Shown: piece by piece, positions 24,563 to 33,257 of the stretch
How the letters are laid out: each line of letters starts with the position of its first letter
Position numbering within the stretch: position 1 is the stretch's first letter
From: Collinsella aerofaciens
GTDB lineage: Bacteria; Actinomycetota; Coriobacteriia; Coriobacteriales; Coriobacteriaceae
DNA: 64,000 nt
Direction of reading: 5' to 3'
Assembly (NCBI RefSeq): GCF_902364355.1
Contig: NZ_CABJDK010000002.1
Coordinates: forward strand, 124,001 to 188,000
Program-made: the position numbers and the translations under genes
Notes under the pieces: generated by a model
Database searches by the model: none
What the model saw: the letters and a program-made list of their open reading frames with translations, nothing else
Told to the model about the DNA's origin: nothing

Positions 24563-26023
24563 TTAACGCACCTGAGCGACGTAAGCGACGTTGGTCGAGG
24601 AGACCTTGTCCTCGAGCTGGACGCTCATGCGGGGATCGCCGGCGGTAGCGACGGTCAAATCGCCAGCCTCGACGTAGCCGAGCTCCTTAGCGGTCTCGAT
24701 CGCCTTGACGATCGTGCCGTTGACGGTGCCCTGGGTAATCTCGGCCTGGTGCGGGATAACGCCCCAGTACATGATCATCTGCTGGACGGCCCACTCGTGG
24801 CGGGAGAACGCGCAGATCGGCATGTTGGGGCGGAAGTGCGAGATCAGGCGAGCGGTACGACCGGTGGTCGTCGGCACGGTGATGCACTTGGCGCCAACGG
24901 TGGTGGCCATGTTCACAGCGGACATACCCACAACGTTGTTGACGACGCGGGTGCCGTGAGCGTCGGCCGGAACCTCGAGCGGAGCGTGGGCCGGGAGGTA
25001 CTTCTCGGTCTCGAGAGCAATGCTGGCCTGCATCTTAACGGCCTCGACCGGGTACTTACCGGCAGCGGACTCGCCGGACAGCATAACGGCGTCGGTGCCG
25101 TCGTAGATGGCGTTAGCAACGTCGGCAACCTCGGCGCGCGTCGGGCGCGGGTTCTGCTGCATGGAGTCGAGCATCTGCGTAGCGGTGATAACGGGCTTGT
25201 AGGCCGCGTTGCACTTGGCGATGATCTCCTTCTGGATGTGCGGAACGAGCTCGGGCTTGATCTCGATACCCAGGTCGCCACGGGCGACCATGATGCCGTC
25301 GGAAGCCTCGAGGATCTCGTCGAAGTTCTCGACGCCCAGGGCGCACTCGATCTTCGGGAAGATCGTCACGTGCTCGCCACCGTTCTCGCGGCAAAGCTTG
25401 CGGATGCCGCGGACGGACTCGCCGTCACGGATGAAGGAAGCGGCGATGTAGTCGATGTTCTCGGTCAGGCCAAAGAGGATGTCCTGACGATCGCGCTCGG
25501 TGATGGCGGGCAGCGAAATGTTGACGTTGGGCATGTTGACGCCCTTGCGCTCGCCAATCAGGCCGTCGTTCTTAACGACGCAGGTCATGTCCTGGCCGCT
25601 GACGGACTCGACCTCGAGGGCAACCAGGCCGTCATCGATCAGGATGAGGGAGCCCTTCTCGACCTCGGAGGGCAGAGCCAGGTAGTCGAGGGAGATGTGC
25701 TCAGCGGTGCCGTGGAAATCCTCGGACGTGGGCTGAGCGGTGACGACAATCTTGTCGCCGGTCTTGACGGCAACCTTCTTGCCATCGACCAGAAGGCCGG
25801 TGCGGACCTCGGGGCCCTTGGTGTCGAGCAGGATGCCGACGGGCAGACCGAGCTCCTTGGAAATACGACGGACGCGCTCGATGCGACCGTGGTGCTCGTC
25901 GTAGGATCCGTGCGAGAAGTTAAAACGGGCGACGTTCATGCCCGCCTTGATCATCTCGCGGATGGTCTCGTCGCTATCGCAGGCGGGACCCATGGTGCAT
26001 ACAATCTTGGTGCGCTTGTACAT
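24563..26023 (-). CDS. pyk: pyruvate kinase
   Basis: A 486-residue glycolytic enzyme producing pyruvate and ATP from phosphoenolpyruvate. The N-terminus RTKIVCTMGPA, the NFSHGSYDEH substrate loop, LLDTKGPEVRTG, the metal-binding FPKIE segment, the MVARGDLGIEI active-site block and ATQMLDSM are all present. The C-terminal regulatory domain (MATTVGAKCITVPTTTGRTAR) is complete, and the extra PEP-utiliser domain of some bacteria is absent. GGAGGTC precedes the ATG. It is monocistronic with its own terminator. Confidence 0.97.
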   Translation of the reverse strand: MYKRTKIVCTMGPACDSDETIREMIKAGMNVARFNFSHGSYDEHHGRIERVRRISKELGLPVGILLDTKGPEVRTGLLVDGKKVAVKTGDKIVVTAQPTSEDFHGTAEHISLDYLALPSEVEKGSLILIDDGLVALEVESVSGQDMTCVVKNDGLIGERKGVNMPNVNISLPAITERDRQDILFGLTENIDYIAASFIRDGESVRGIRKLCRENGGEHVTIFPKIECALGVENFDEILEASDGIMVARGDLGIEIKPELVPHIQKEIIAKCNAAYKPVITATQMLDSMQQNPRPTRAEVADVANAIYDGTDAVMLSGESAAGKYPVEAVKMQASIALETEKYLPAHAPLEVPADAHGTRVVNNVVGMSAVNMATTVGAKCITVPTTTGRTARLISHFRPNMPICAFSRHEWAVQQMIMYWGVIPHQAEITQGTVNGTIVKAIETAKELGYVEAGDLTVATAGDPRMSVQLEDKVSSTNVAYVAQVR

Positions 26024-26086
26024 TCAGACCTCCATCTGACATCGTCTTGCGCTGATAGATAAACCATAAGAAATAAAACCGAAATG

Positions 26087-26092
26087 ATTATA
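26087..26092 (-). promoter_or_regulatory. -10 hexamer of the pyk promoter
   Basis: A perfect TATAAT on the minus strand, 64 bp upstream of the pyk ATG. The -35 is weak (TTGGGG with a 19-bp spacer). Confidence 0.55.
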
Positions 26093-26317
26093 ACGAAATG
26101 CCGACCGAATACCCCAAAAAATCGACCGTATGCCGAAATGGAAGTTCATTTTTTGCGAGAAAAACGGTATATGAAAAATCTTTACCAACCACTCCAACCG
26201 CTGCTATCTGGGAGATATGTCAGTTTGGCGATGTGCCGAAGAAAAAACGTTTTACCAATGTTGAGCATCACACGGTCTGCACCGTTGCGTGCGGACCATA
26301 TTTCCAAACCGATTGTT

Positions 26318-26347
26318 TTGGCTAGACGCGTCGCTTTGGGGTACCAT
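26318..26347 (+). promoter_or_regulatory. promoter of the P-type ATPase gene
   Basis: TTGGCT (26318-26323), 18-bp spacer, TACCAT (26342-26347). This implies a leader of roughly 110 nt containing the structured element at 26402-26455. The rest of the 440-bp gap between pyk and this gene (26093-26317) shows nothing recognisable. Confidence 0.5.
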
Positions 26348-26401
26348 AGCTCCACTATCAACTGCCGCTCAGCACGGCAGCCTTGATGAGCCCTTGCCCT
26401 T

Positions 26402-26455
26402 CTCCTGGGAATTATGATCGGGCATCAATCTGCTGAGTGGCCCGAATCCCAGGAG
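26402..26455 (+). promoter_or_regulatory. leader hairpin that covers the Shine-Dalgarno of the Ca2+ ATPase gene
   Basis: CTCCTGGGA (26402-26410) pairs perfectly with TCCCAGGAG (26447-26455). Inside, CGGGC (26419-26423) pairs with GCCCG (26440-26444). The 3' arm contains the AGGAG of the ribosome binding site (AGGAGGGG, 26451-26458), so folding would block initiation at 26466. It does not match the riboswitch consensus sequences I know for Mn2+, Mg2+ or Ni/Co. Confidence 0.6.
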
Positions 26456-26465
26456 GGGACTCTAT

Positions 26466-29147
26466 ATGCAAAAGGAATACCTGTCCGCCGCGGCGGAGGT
26501 GCTCAGCGACCAAGGTGTCGATGAGAACCTCGGCCTGAGCAACGACGAGGCGTCTTCGCGCCTCGCCAAGACAGGCCCTAACAAGCTCGAGGAAGCCGAG
26601 AAGACACCGCTGTGGAAGCGTTTCTTTGAGCAGATGGCCGACCCCATGGTCATCATGCTGATCGTTGCCGCCGTCATCAGTGCGCTCACGGGCATGGTCA
26701 AGGGCGAGCCCGACTTTGCCGATGTTGCCATCATCATGTTCGTCGTTATCGTCAACTCGGTGCTGGGCGTGGTCCAGGAAGCCAAGAGCGAGGAGGCCCT
26801 CGAGGCCCTGCAGGAGATGAGTGCGGCGCAGTCCAAGGTGCTGCGCGACGGCAAGCTCGTGCACCTGCCGAGCGCCGAGCTCGTGCCCGGCGACGTGATC
26901 ATGCTCGAGGCGGGCGACTCCGTCCCGGCCGACTGCCGCGTGCTCGAGAGCGCCACGATGAAGATCGAAGAGGCCGCGCTCACCGGCGAGTCCGTGCCCG
27001 TAGAGAAGCACGCCAACGTGATCGAGCTCGCTGCGGGCACCGATGACGTGCCGCTCGGCGACCGTAAGAACATGTGCTATATGGGCTCCACCGTCGTGTA
27101 CGGCCGTGGTCGCGCCGTCGTGGTCGGCACCGGCATGAACACCGAGATGGGCAAGATCGCCGGCGCCCTAGCCGAGGCCAAGGAAGAGCTCACGCCGTTG
27201 CAAGTGAAGCTCGCCGAGCTCAGCCGCATCCTTACCATTATGGTTATCGTCATCTGCGTCGTCATCTTTGGCGTTGATATCATCCGCCACGGCGTGGGCA
27301 ACGTTCTTACCGACCCGACCGCCCTGCTCGACACCTTTATGGTTGCCGTCTCGCTCGCCGTCGCCGCCATCCCCGAGGGCCTTGTTGCCGTCGTGACCAT
27401 CGTCCTTTCGCTTGGCGTGACCAAGATGGCCAAGCGCCAGGCGATTATCCGCAAGCTCTCTGCTGTCGAGACCCTTGGCTGCACACAGACCATCTGCTCC
27501 GACAAGACCGGTACCCTTACCCAGAACAAGATGACCGTCGTCAAGCACGAGCTCGCTGCGCCCAAGGAGAAGTTCCTGGCCGGCATGGCGCTGTGCTCCG
27601 ATGCTCAGTGGGACGAGGAGCTGGGCGAGGCCGTGGGCGAGCCGACCGAGTGCGCGCTCGTCAACGACGCCGGCAAGGCTGGCCTCACCGGCCTGACTGC
27701 CGAGCATCCGCGCGTGGGCGAGGCCCCGTTCGACTCGGGCCGCAAGATGATGTCCGTGATCGTCGAGACCTTGGATGGCGAGTACGAGCAGTACACCAAG
27801 GGCGCGCCCGACGTGGTGATCGGCCTGTGCACCCATATCTACGAGGGCGAAAAGGTCGTCCCGCTGACCGAGGAGCGTCGCGCCGAGCTCGTGGCCGCCA
27901 ACAAGGCCATGGCCGACGAGGCTCTGCGCGTGCTGGCGCTGGCAAGCCGCACCTACACCGAGGTCCCGAGCGACTGCAGCCCCGCTGCGCTCGAGCGCGA
28001 CTTGGTCTTCTGCGGCCTGTCCGGCATGATCGACCCGGTCCGCCCCGAGGTCGCCGAAGCCATCCGCGAGGCCCACGACGCTGGCATTCGCACCGTCATG
28101 ATCACGGGCGACCACATCGACACCGCCGTGGCCATCGCCAAGCAGCTGGGCATCGTCACCGATCGCAGCCATGCCATCACCGGTGCCGACCTCGATCGCA
28201 TGAGTGACGAGGAGCTCGACGCGCACATCGAGGACTACGGCGTGTACGCCCGCGTCCAACCCGAGCACAAGACACGCATCGTCGAGGCTTGGAAGTCGCG
28301 CGACCAGATCGTGGCCATGACGGGCGACGGCGTCAACGACGCCCCGTCCATCAAGCGCGCCGACATCGGCGTGGGCATGGGCATTACTGGTACCGACGTC
28401 ACCAAGAACGTCGCCGACATGGTGCTCGCCGACGATAACTTTGCCACCATCATCGGTGCCTGCGAAGAGGGCCGTCGCATCTACGACAACATCCGCAAGG
28501 TCATCCAGTTCCTGCTTTCGGCCAACCTTGCCGAGGTGTTCTCGGTGTTTATCGCCACGCTCATCGGCTTTACCATCTTCCAGCCGGTGCAGCTGCTGTG
28601 GGTGAACCTGGTCACCGACTGCTTCCCCGCGCTCGCGCTGGGCATGGAGGATGCCGAGGGCGACATCATGAAGCGCAAGCCGCGCAACGCCAAGGACGGT
28701 GTCTTTGCCGGACATATGGGTCTGGACTGTGTGGTCCAGGGCCTAATCATCACCGTGCTGGTGCTGGCGAGCTTCTTTGTGGGCGTGTACTTTGACATGG
28801 GCTACATCCATATCGCCGATATGATCGCCGGCAATGCCGACGAGGAAGGCGTGATGATGGCGTTCATCACGCTCAACATGGTTGAGATTTTCCACTGCTT
28901 CAATATGCGCAGCCGTCGTGCGTCGCTGTTCACCATGAAGAAGCAGAACAAGTGGCTGTGGGCTTCCGCCGCGCTGGCGCTGGTGCTGACGGTGATCGTA
29001 ACCGTGCAGCCGACGCTTGCCGAGATGTTCTTTGGCCCCGTGACGCTTGAGCTCAAGGGCGTTCTTGCCGCGCTGGGCCTGGCCTTCCTGATCATCCCGC
29101 TGATGGAGATCTACAAGGCGATCATGCGCGCGGTCGAGAAGGAGTAA
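26466..29147 (+). CDS. P2-type calcium-transporting ATPase
   Basis: An 893-residue P-type pump of the SERCA/PMCA-like group, exporting Ca2+ (possibly Mn2+). Order: cation-ATPase N domain; two helices; actuator domain with EAALTGESVPV; helix M4 with AVAAIPEGL; phosphorylation motif DKTGTLT (Asp346); nucleotide domain with GAPD; MITGDH; hinge MTGDGVNDAPSIKRADIGVG; and six C-terminal helices including LWVNLVTD. The M4 sequence PEGL and M6 NxxTD-like residues fit type 2A. The mRNA leader may regulate translation (see 26402-26455). Confidence 0.95.
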   Translation: MQKEYLSAAAEVLSDQGVDENLGLSNDEASSRLAKTGPNKLEEAEKTPLWKRFFEQMADPMVIMLIVAAVISALTGMVKGEPDFADVAIIMFVVIVNSVLGVVQEAKSEEALEALQEMSAAQSKVLRDGKLVHLPSAELVPGDVIMLEAGDSVPADCRVLESATMKIEEAALTGESVPVEKHANVIELAAGTDDVPLGDRKNMCYMGSTVVYGRGRAVVVGTGMNTEMGKIAGALAEAKEELTPLQVKLAELSRILTIMVIVICVVIFGVDIIRHGVGNVLTDPTALLDTFMVAVSLAVAAIPEGLVAVVTIVLSLGVTKMAKRQAIIRKLSAVETLGCTQTICSDKTGTLTQNKMTVVKHELAAPKEKFLAGMALCSDAQWDEELGEAVGEPTECALVNDAGKAGLTGLTAEHPRVGEAPFDSGRKMMSVIVETLDGEYEQYTKGAPDVVIGLCTHIYEGEKVVPLTEERRAELVAANKAMADEALRVLALASRTYTEVPSDCSPAALERDLVFCGLSGMIDPVRPEVAEAIREAHDAGIRTVMITGDHIDTAVAIAKQLGIVTDRSHAITGADLDRMSDEELDAHIEDYGVYARVQPEHKTRIVEAWKSRDQIVAMTGDGVNDAPSIKRADIGVGMGITGTDVTKNVADMVLADDNFATIIGACEEGRRIYDNIRKVIQFLLSANLAEVFSVFIATLIGFTIFQPVQLLWVNLVTDCFPALALGMEDAEGDIMKRKPRNAKDGVFAGHMGLDCVVQGLIITVLVLASFFVGVYFDMGYIHIADMIAGNADEEGVMMAFITLNMVEIFHCFNMRSRRASLFTMKKQNKWLWASAALALVLTVIVTVQPTLAEMFFGPVTLELKGVLAALGLAFLIIPLMEIYKAIMRAVEKE

Positions 29148-29158
29148 CGCTCTCGTCC

Positions 29159-29246
29159 GGGCCCGCCCCACGCCCTTTCTCCCTCACTGGTCCTCGCGCT
29201 TCGCGCTGCGGGATCGTTCGGGAGAAAGGGCTTCCGGGGCGGGCCC
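29159..29246 (+). terminator. very long inverted repeat after the Ca2+ ATPase gene
   Basis: GGGCCCGCCCC (29159-29169) and GCCCTTTCTCCC (29172-29183) pair with 29236-29246 and 29220-29231, forming an 88-nt stem-loop. No T-tract follows, so it may be an mRNA-end stabiliser or Rho-assisted stop. Confidence 0.6.
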
Positions 29247-29306
29247 TGCGCTATCCTTGCTGGCTTCTCTCCCGTGCGGATGAAAAAGGGCTGAGGGAAA
29301 GAAGGC

Positions 29307-29340
29307 GAGCGGCCGAGCAATTGCTCGGCCGCTCGTTTTG
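29307..29340. terminator. terminator-like palindrome with GAGCAATTGCTC centre, copy 1
   Basis: A perfect 28-nt palindrome (29307-29334) centred on GAGCAATTGCTC, followed by GTTTTG. It is preceded by GCTGAGGGAAAG, as is copy 2 at 29428. Confidence 0.7.
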
Positions 29341-29427
29341 AAATAAAGGATGTGCCCTTAGGAAACCCCTCCCGGCGGTCGGGCCTTCGGATAACCTCTC
29401 GGGACCATAAGCTGAGGGAAAGTGTGT

Positions 29428-29463
29428 GAGTCGGGCGAGCAATTGCTCGACCGACTCTTTTTT
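29428..29463 (+). terminator. terminator-like palindrome with GAGCAATTGCTC centre, copy 2
   Basis: A 30-nt near-perfect stem followed by T6, with the same GCTGAGGGAAAG lead-in as the first copy. It ends 50 bp before rsgA and would insulate rsgA from the ATPase transcript. Confidence 0.75.
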
Positions 29464-29512
29464 GTGGGTAAAATACCTGCTCAGTTGTGTGGTTTTGTGC
29501 TGGGAGGCATCT

Positions 29513-30697
29513 GTGGGCAAGGCTAAGGCTAAAGCGAAGAAAAAGACGACGGGGGCGCGGGCTAAGCGCGATCGTCGTCGGAAGCTTGCGACCGAAGCTC
29601 CCGCGTCTGCCGAGGAACTGCTGGCAAGCGTGCCGGGGCTTGACGCGCTGCAGGATGTTCCGGCGTTTGATGACCTGCCGGTCGATGAAGCTCAGCAGGC
29701 TGCCTTTGATGATTTCTGCGCACATGCCGAGGAGCCCGAGCAGATGCAGCTTGGCGCCGTGGTGCGCTTGGATCGTGGGTTTCCGCTGGTGGCGACTGCC
29801 GACGATACCTTCCGCGCCGAGCATGCCGTGGGATTTGCCAAGTCGCGCGGTGGGGACGAGGTCCTGCTGCCTGCCGTGGGCGATCGTGTGGCGGTGCGCC
29901 GCGCTCCCGGGCACGATATGGGCGTGATTGAATGCGTGCTGCCGCGCCGTACGAGCTTTGAGCGTTGGCGCGGCCGTGCCCGCGGAGAGCGCCAGGTGCT
30001 CTGCTCCAACGTGGATAGCGTGCTAATCGTGCAGGCGCTCGGTGCCGGCGAGGTGCTGCTCGACCGTGTGGCGCGTTCGCTGGTATTGGCGCTCGACTGC
30101 GATGCCGAGCCGGTGGTGGTACTCACCAAAGCTGACCGCTGCGATGCCGAGGAACTCGAGCGCGATCTGGACCGCGTGCGCCGCCTGGTGGGTCCGGACG
30201 TGCGCGTGATCGTGACGTCCTCTGCCGAGGGCCGCGGCCTGGACGAGGTCCGTGCCTGCGTGCCTGCCGGGAGCTGCGCCATGATTCTGGGCGAGTCGGG
30301 TGCCGGCAAGTCGACGCTGCTCAATGCGCTGCTGGGCCACGATACGTTGGCGACCGGCGGTGTGCGCGAACGCGACGACCAGGGCCGTCACACTACCGTC
30401 GCGCGCGTGATGGTGACGCTGCCGGGCGACGCCGGCGTGATCGCCGATGCCCCGGGCCTGCGCAGCCTACCGCTCGTGGGTCACGAGCGGGGACTGGCCC
30501 GCGCCTTCCCCGAGATTGTCGAGGCATCGCGCGCGTGCCGGTTTGGCGATTGCACGCATACCCATGAGCCGGGTTGCGCCGTTCGCGAGGCCGAGGACGC
30601 CGGGCAGATCGATAGCCTGCGTCTGGAAACGTTCCAAAACCTGGCGTTATCCATGCGCGTGAGTGCTCAAATGCTCGATCCCGATGTCCATCTGTAA
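29513..30697 (+). CDS. rsgA: ribosome small-subunit-dependent GTPase A
   Basis: A 394-residue circularly permuted GTPase that checks late 30S maturation. A basic N-terminal tail (KAKAKAKKKTTGARAKRDRRR) precedes the OB domain. The GTPase motifs are in permuted order: G4 TKAD (205-208), then G1 GESGAGKST (near 260), then G3 DAPGL. The C-terminal zinc knuckle is CRFGDCTHTHEPGC. The GTG at 29513 is preferred, with GGGAGG six bases upstream; the longer open frame runs through the terminator. Confidence 0.93.
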   Translation: MGKAKAKAKKKTTGARAKRDRRRKLATEAPASAEELLASVPGLDALQDVPAFDDLPVDEAQQAAFDDFCAHAEEPEQMQLGAVVRLDRGFPLVATADDTFRAEHAVGFAKSRGGDEVLLPAVGDRVAVRRAPGHDMGVIECVLPRRTSFERWRGRARGERQVLCSNVDSVLIVQALGAGEVLLDRVARSLVLALDCDAEPVVVLTKADRCDAEELERDLDRVRRLVGPDVRVIVTSSAEGRGLDEVRACVPAGSCAMILGESGAGKSTLLNALLGHDTLATGGVRERDDQGRHTTVARVMVTLPGDAGVIADAPGLRSLPLVGHERGLARAFPEIVEASRACRFGDCTHTHEPGCAVREAEDAGQIDSLRLETFQNLALSMRVSAQMLDPDVHL

Positions 30698-30714
30698 TTG
30701 ATTTTTCCTATGAC

Positions 30715-30749
30715 AGCCGTTTCCCAACTGTTCGGGAGACGGCTTTTTG
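30715..30749 (+). terminator. Rho-independent terminator of rsgA
   Basis: AGCCGT-TCCC pairs with GGGA-ACGGCT, followed by TTTTTG, 17 bp after the stop codon. Confidence 0.88.
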
Positions 30750-30786
30750 CTGCGGAAAAGCCTCGAAACATGCAGTTTGCTGACGT

Positions 30787-30848
30787 GCTGACCAAAACCT
30801 TGCCACGAGCTTGACGGGCTGGTCAGCTTTTGGTCAGCGATTGGTTTG
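30787..30848. promoter_or_regulatory. GCTGACCAAAA inverted repeat upstream of the tad operon
   Basis: GCTGACCAAAA (30787-30797) is inverted as TTTTGGTCAGC (30838-30848), with a third GGTCAGC at 30831-30837 in between. It lies 100-160 bp before the first pilus gene. An operator role is inference. Confidence 0.4.
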
Positions 30849-30948
30849 ACATCGAAAACCAAGATTGCGATTGCGCCGCTTTGCACTCTGACCGCCCAGA
30901 CAATGGTGGTACGGGCATTCGCCCGGCACTGCCATGAGAGGAGCGGCC

Positions 30949-31608
30949 GTGAACAAGAGCAAGCGCATCGCCATCAGTCTGGTCGCGGGCGTGCTCGCTG
31001 CTCTGCTCTGCATGGTTTACGGCTCATCGATCCGCTCACAAGCCGAACAGGTCCAGGCTGAGACCTTGGCCAAGTACGGTGGCGATCGCGTCGAGGTATG
31101 CGTCGCGGCGCGCGATATCGATGTGGGCGAGACCCTCGATGAGACCAATGTCATAACCCAGGAGTGGCTGACGAGTCTGCTGCCGCGTGACGCGGCGACC
31201 GAGCTGCGCCAGGTGCGCGGCGACGTGACGACTTCGCGTATTCCCAAAAACGCCGTGATCTGCAATGTCTACACCAAGGTCGAGAGCCGCAAGCTCGAGG
31301 TGCCTAAGGGCAAGGTCGCCGTTTCGGTGGCGGTCGATGCCGAGCACTCGGTCGGCGGTGCTACGGGCGTGGGCAGCTACGTGGATGTGTATGTGCAAAA
31401 AGACGGCGTGACCGATCGGCTGTGCGGCGCGTACGTGATCGATACCAGTGAGGATTCCGGTGCCACGCGCGAGGGCAAGATCGAATGGGTGACGCTGGCG
31501 GCTGACCCCGAAGACGTCAAGGAACTGCTGGGAGCCTCGGGCAAGGGAACGGTCAGCTTGACGATTCCCGCCACGGCGCGCGGCAAAAAGAGCGGAGGCG
31601 ACGAGTGA
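30949..31608 (+). CDS. cpaB: Flp pilus assembly protein CpaB/RcpC (SAF domain)
   Basis: A 219-residue protein with one N-terminal membrane helix (IAISLVAGVLAALLCMVYG) and an external SAF/beta-clip domain (VCVAARDIDVGETLDETNVI). In tad systems CpaB sits at the outer side of the machine. Here there is no secretin, as expected for a monoderm. The GTG has GAGAGGAGCGG in front. It is the first gene of an operon in which most neighbours overlap by 4-65 bp. Confidence 0.88.
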   Translation: MNKSKRIAISLVAGVLAALLCMVYGSSIRSQAEQVQAETLAKYGGDRVEVCVAARDIDVGETLDETNVITQEWLTSLLPRDAATELRQVRGDVTTSRIPKNAVICNVYTKVESRKLEVPKGKVAVSVAVDAEHSVGGATGVGSYVDVYVQKDGVTDRLCGAYVIDTSEDSGATREGKIEWVTLAADPEDVKELLGASGKGTVSLTIPATARGKKSGGDE

Positions 31609-33257
31609 TGAAGGCGATCTGGCTTGCGTGCTGCGCGTGCGGCGATTACGGGCTGTTGCAGCGGGAAGTCGAGGGCCGTGATGCGGGTGCACAGGTGCTT
31701 CGCGTGGGTGACCTGGACGGGCTGGTTTCCATGGCGCGGGCGTTTCCGTCGCGCCGCGGGGCTGCCATCATCGCGGCGTCTCTGTTTGATACCGAAGATG
31801 TGCGCAAGACTGTTGCGCGCCTGACGGCCGAAGGCCGCGTGAGTCGCGTGGTCGTGTTGATAGAAGCGCTCGATCCGTCGGATATCGAGGGGCTGTTTCG
31901 CGCGGGGGCGACCGAGGTCATCGCTGCGCACAGTATATGCGGCAACGGGCGTGCGGGCGAGGGAGCGGTTGATTCCGATCGGCGCATGACGATTGAGCCC
32001 GATGCTTTTGTTGATAGGGAACCCGGGGCGCCTCGCGCTACAAGAGGCCCGCGTGTTGATGATTATGGAAAAGCGGAAGCCGAGCATGGTCGGCGCCCCC
32101 GGAACCCCCTTGTATGCGATGACGCTGGAGGGCCGGCGCAGCATGCTGGCGACTCCCCGGCTGTAGATATGGGATACGTGCACGGCGTGAATCTGGTGGA
32201 TGAACTCGACGAAGTTGAGGGCTTTGCCGGGTGCGGCGAGTTGTCGCTAATGCAGCATGAGCAGATTGCGCAGAACGAGCCTGCCTCGCAGACCGAACAA
32301 GCTGCCATGCCGGCTTGGACGCAGCGTGTGGTTGCGGCGGGGGAGACGGGGGCGCTGCCACCGACGCCCGCCCCGCCGCCTCCGATGCCGCCGGCAGACG
32401 CTGCCGCTCCGCCGCATCGAGCTCCGGTCATCTGCGCTATTTCGGGTTCGGGCGGTTGCGGCAAGTCGACGATCGTTGCCACCATGGCACACACATCGTC
32501 GCTGTTGGGCTTGCGTGCCGCCGTGCTCGACCTGGACCTGATGTTTGGAAACCTTTACGACTTGTTAGGCGTCGATGCTCCGCGCGATATGGCGGCACTT
32601 ATCGAGCCGTCGGCGGCGGGCACGCTCACCGAGCCGGATATCGTAGCCACATCGATGCGCGTGGCGCCGGGCGTTACGCTCTGGGGTCCCGTCGCGGCGC
32701 CCGAGCAAGCTGAGCTCATGGCGCGTCCGGTGGAGCTACTGCTTGATGTTCTGCGTCGTGAATCCGACGTGGTCTTTATCGATACCTCGGTCTTTTGGGG
32801 CGACGCCGTGGCGGCTGCGGTGGCGGCGAGCGACCGTTGCCTGGTCGTTGGCGATGCGGCGGTGTCGTCCGCGACATCGGCGTCGCGCGTCATCGAACTG
32901 GCAAGTCGAGTAGGTGTGCCGCGCACGCGCATGAGCGCCGTGTTCAACCGGTTCGGTGCGCGCGGGGCAGACGAGGACGTCGCCATGCGCTTTGAGATTG
33001 CCTGTGCGTTGAGCTCCAAGATTCGTATCGCCGATGGCGGGCAGGATCTCGCCGCGCTCATGGCGTTTGGGCGCGCTGACGAGGCGGTGGGGCAGACCAG
33101 TGCTTTTGCGACTAGCATGCGCGAGGCCACGCGCGAGATGCTCGTGGAACTGGGGTGCGCCGTCGGCCCTTGGGGCGATATGGTCGCCGACCGTGCAACG
33201 CGTACCGAACGCCCGCGTATCCGCCTTCCCTGGTTGCGCGAGGGTGATCAGCGATGA
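31608..33257 (+). CDS. tadZ: TadZ/CpaE-like pilus localisation ATPase
   Basis: A 549-residue protein. Residues 1-120 look like an atypical receiver domain. About 130 residues of low-complexity, proline- and acid-rich linker follow (PPTPAPPPPMPPADAAAPP). The ParA/MinD-type ATPase then starts with GSGGCGKST (near residue 280), AVLDLDLMFGNLYDLLG and VFIDTSVFWGD. TadZ places the pilus machine in the cell. The usual second Walker-A lysine is not obvious. The ATG overlaps the cpaB stop codon (TGATG). Confidence 0.85.
   Translation: MKAIWLACCACGDYGLLQREVEGRDAGAQVLRVGDLDGLVSMARAFPSRRGAAIIAASLFDTEDVRKTVARLTAEGRVSRVVVLIEALDPSDIEGLFRAGATEVIAAHSICGNGRAGEGAVDSDRRMTIEPDAFVDREPGAPRATRGPRVDDYGKAEAEHGRRPRNPLVCDDAGGPAQHAGDSPAVDMGYVHGVNLVDELDEVEGFAGCGELSLMQHEQIAQNEPASQTEQAAMPAWTQRVVAAGETGALPPTPAPPPPMPPADAAAPPHRAPVICAISGSGGCGKSTIVATMAHTSSLLGLRAAVLDLDLMFGNLYDLLGVDAPRDMAALIEPSAAGTLTEPDIVATSMRVAPGVTLWGPVAAPEQAELMARPVELLLDVLRRESDVVFIDTSVFWGDAVAAAVAASDRCLVVGDAAVSSATSASRVIELASRVGVPRTRMSAVFNRFGARGADEDVAMRFEIACALSSKIRIADGGQDLAALMAFGRADEAVGQTSAFATSMREATREMLVELGCAVGPWGDMVADRATRTERPRIRLPWLREGDQR

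Noticed and set aside
26348..26465. yybP-ykoY (Mn2+) or M-box riboswitch before the Ca2+ ATPase gene
   Set aside because: The conserved loop sequences of those classes are missing. Reported only as an unclassified hairpin.
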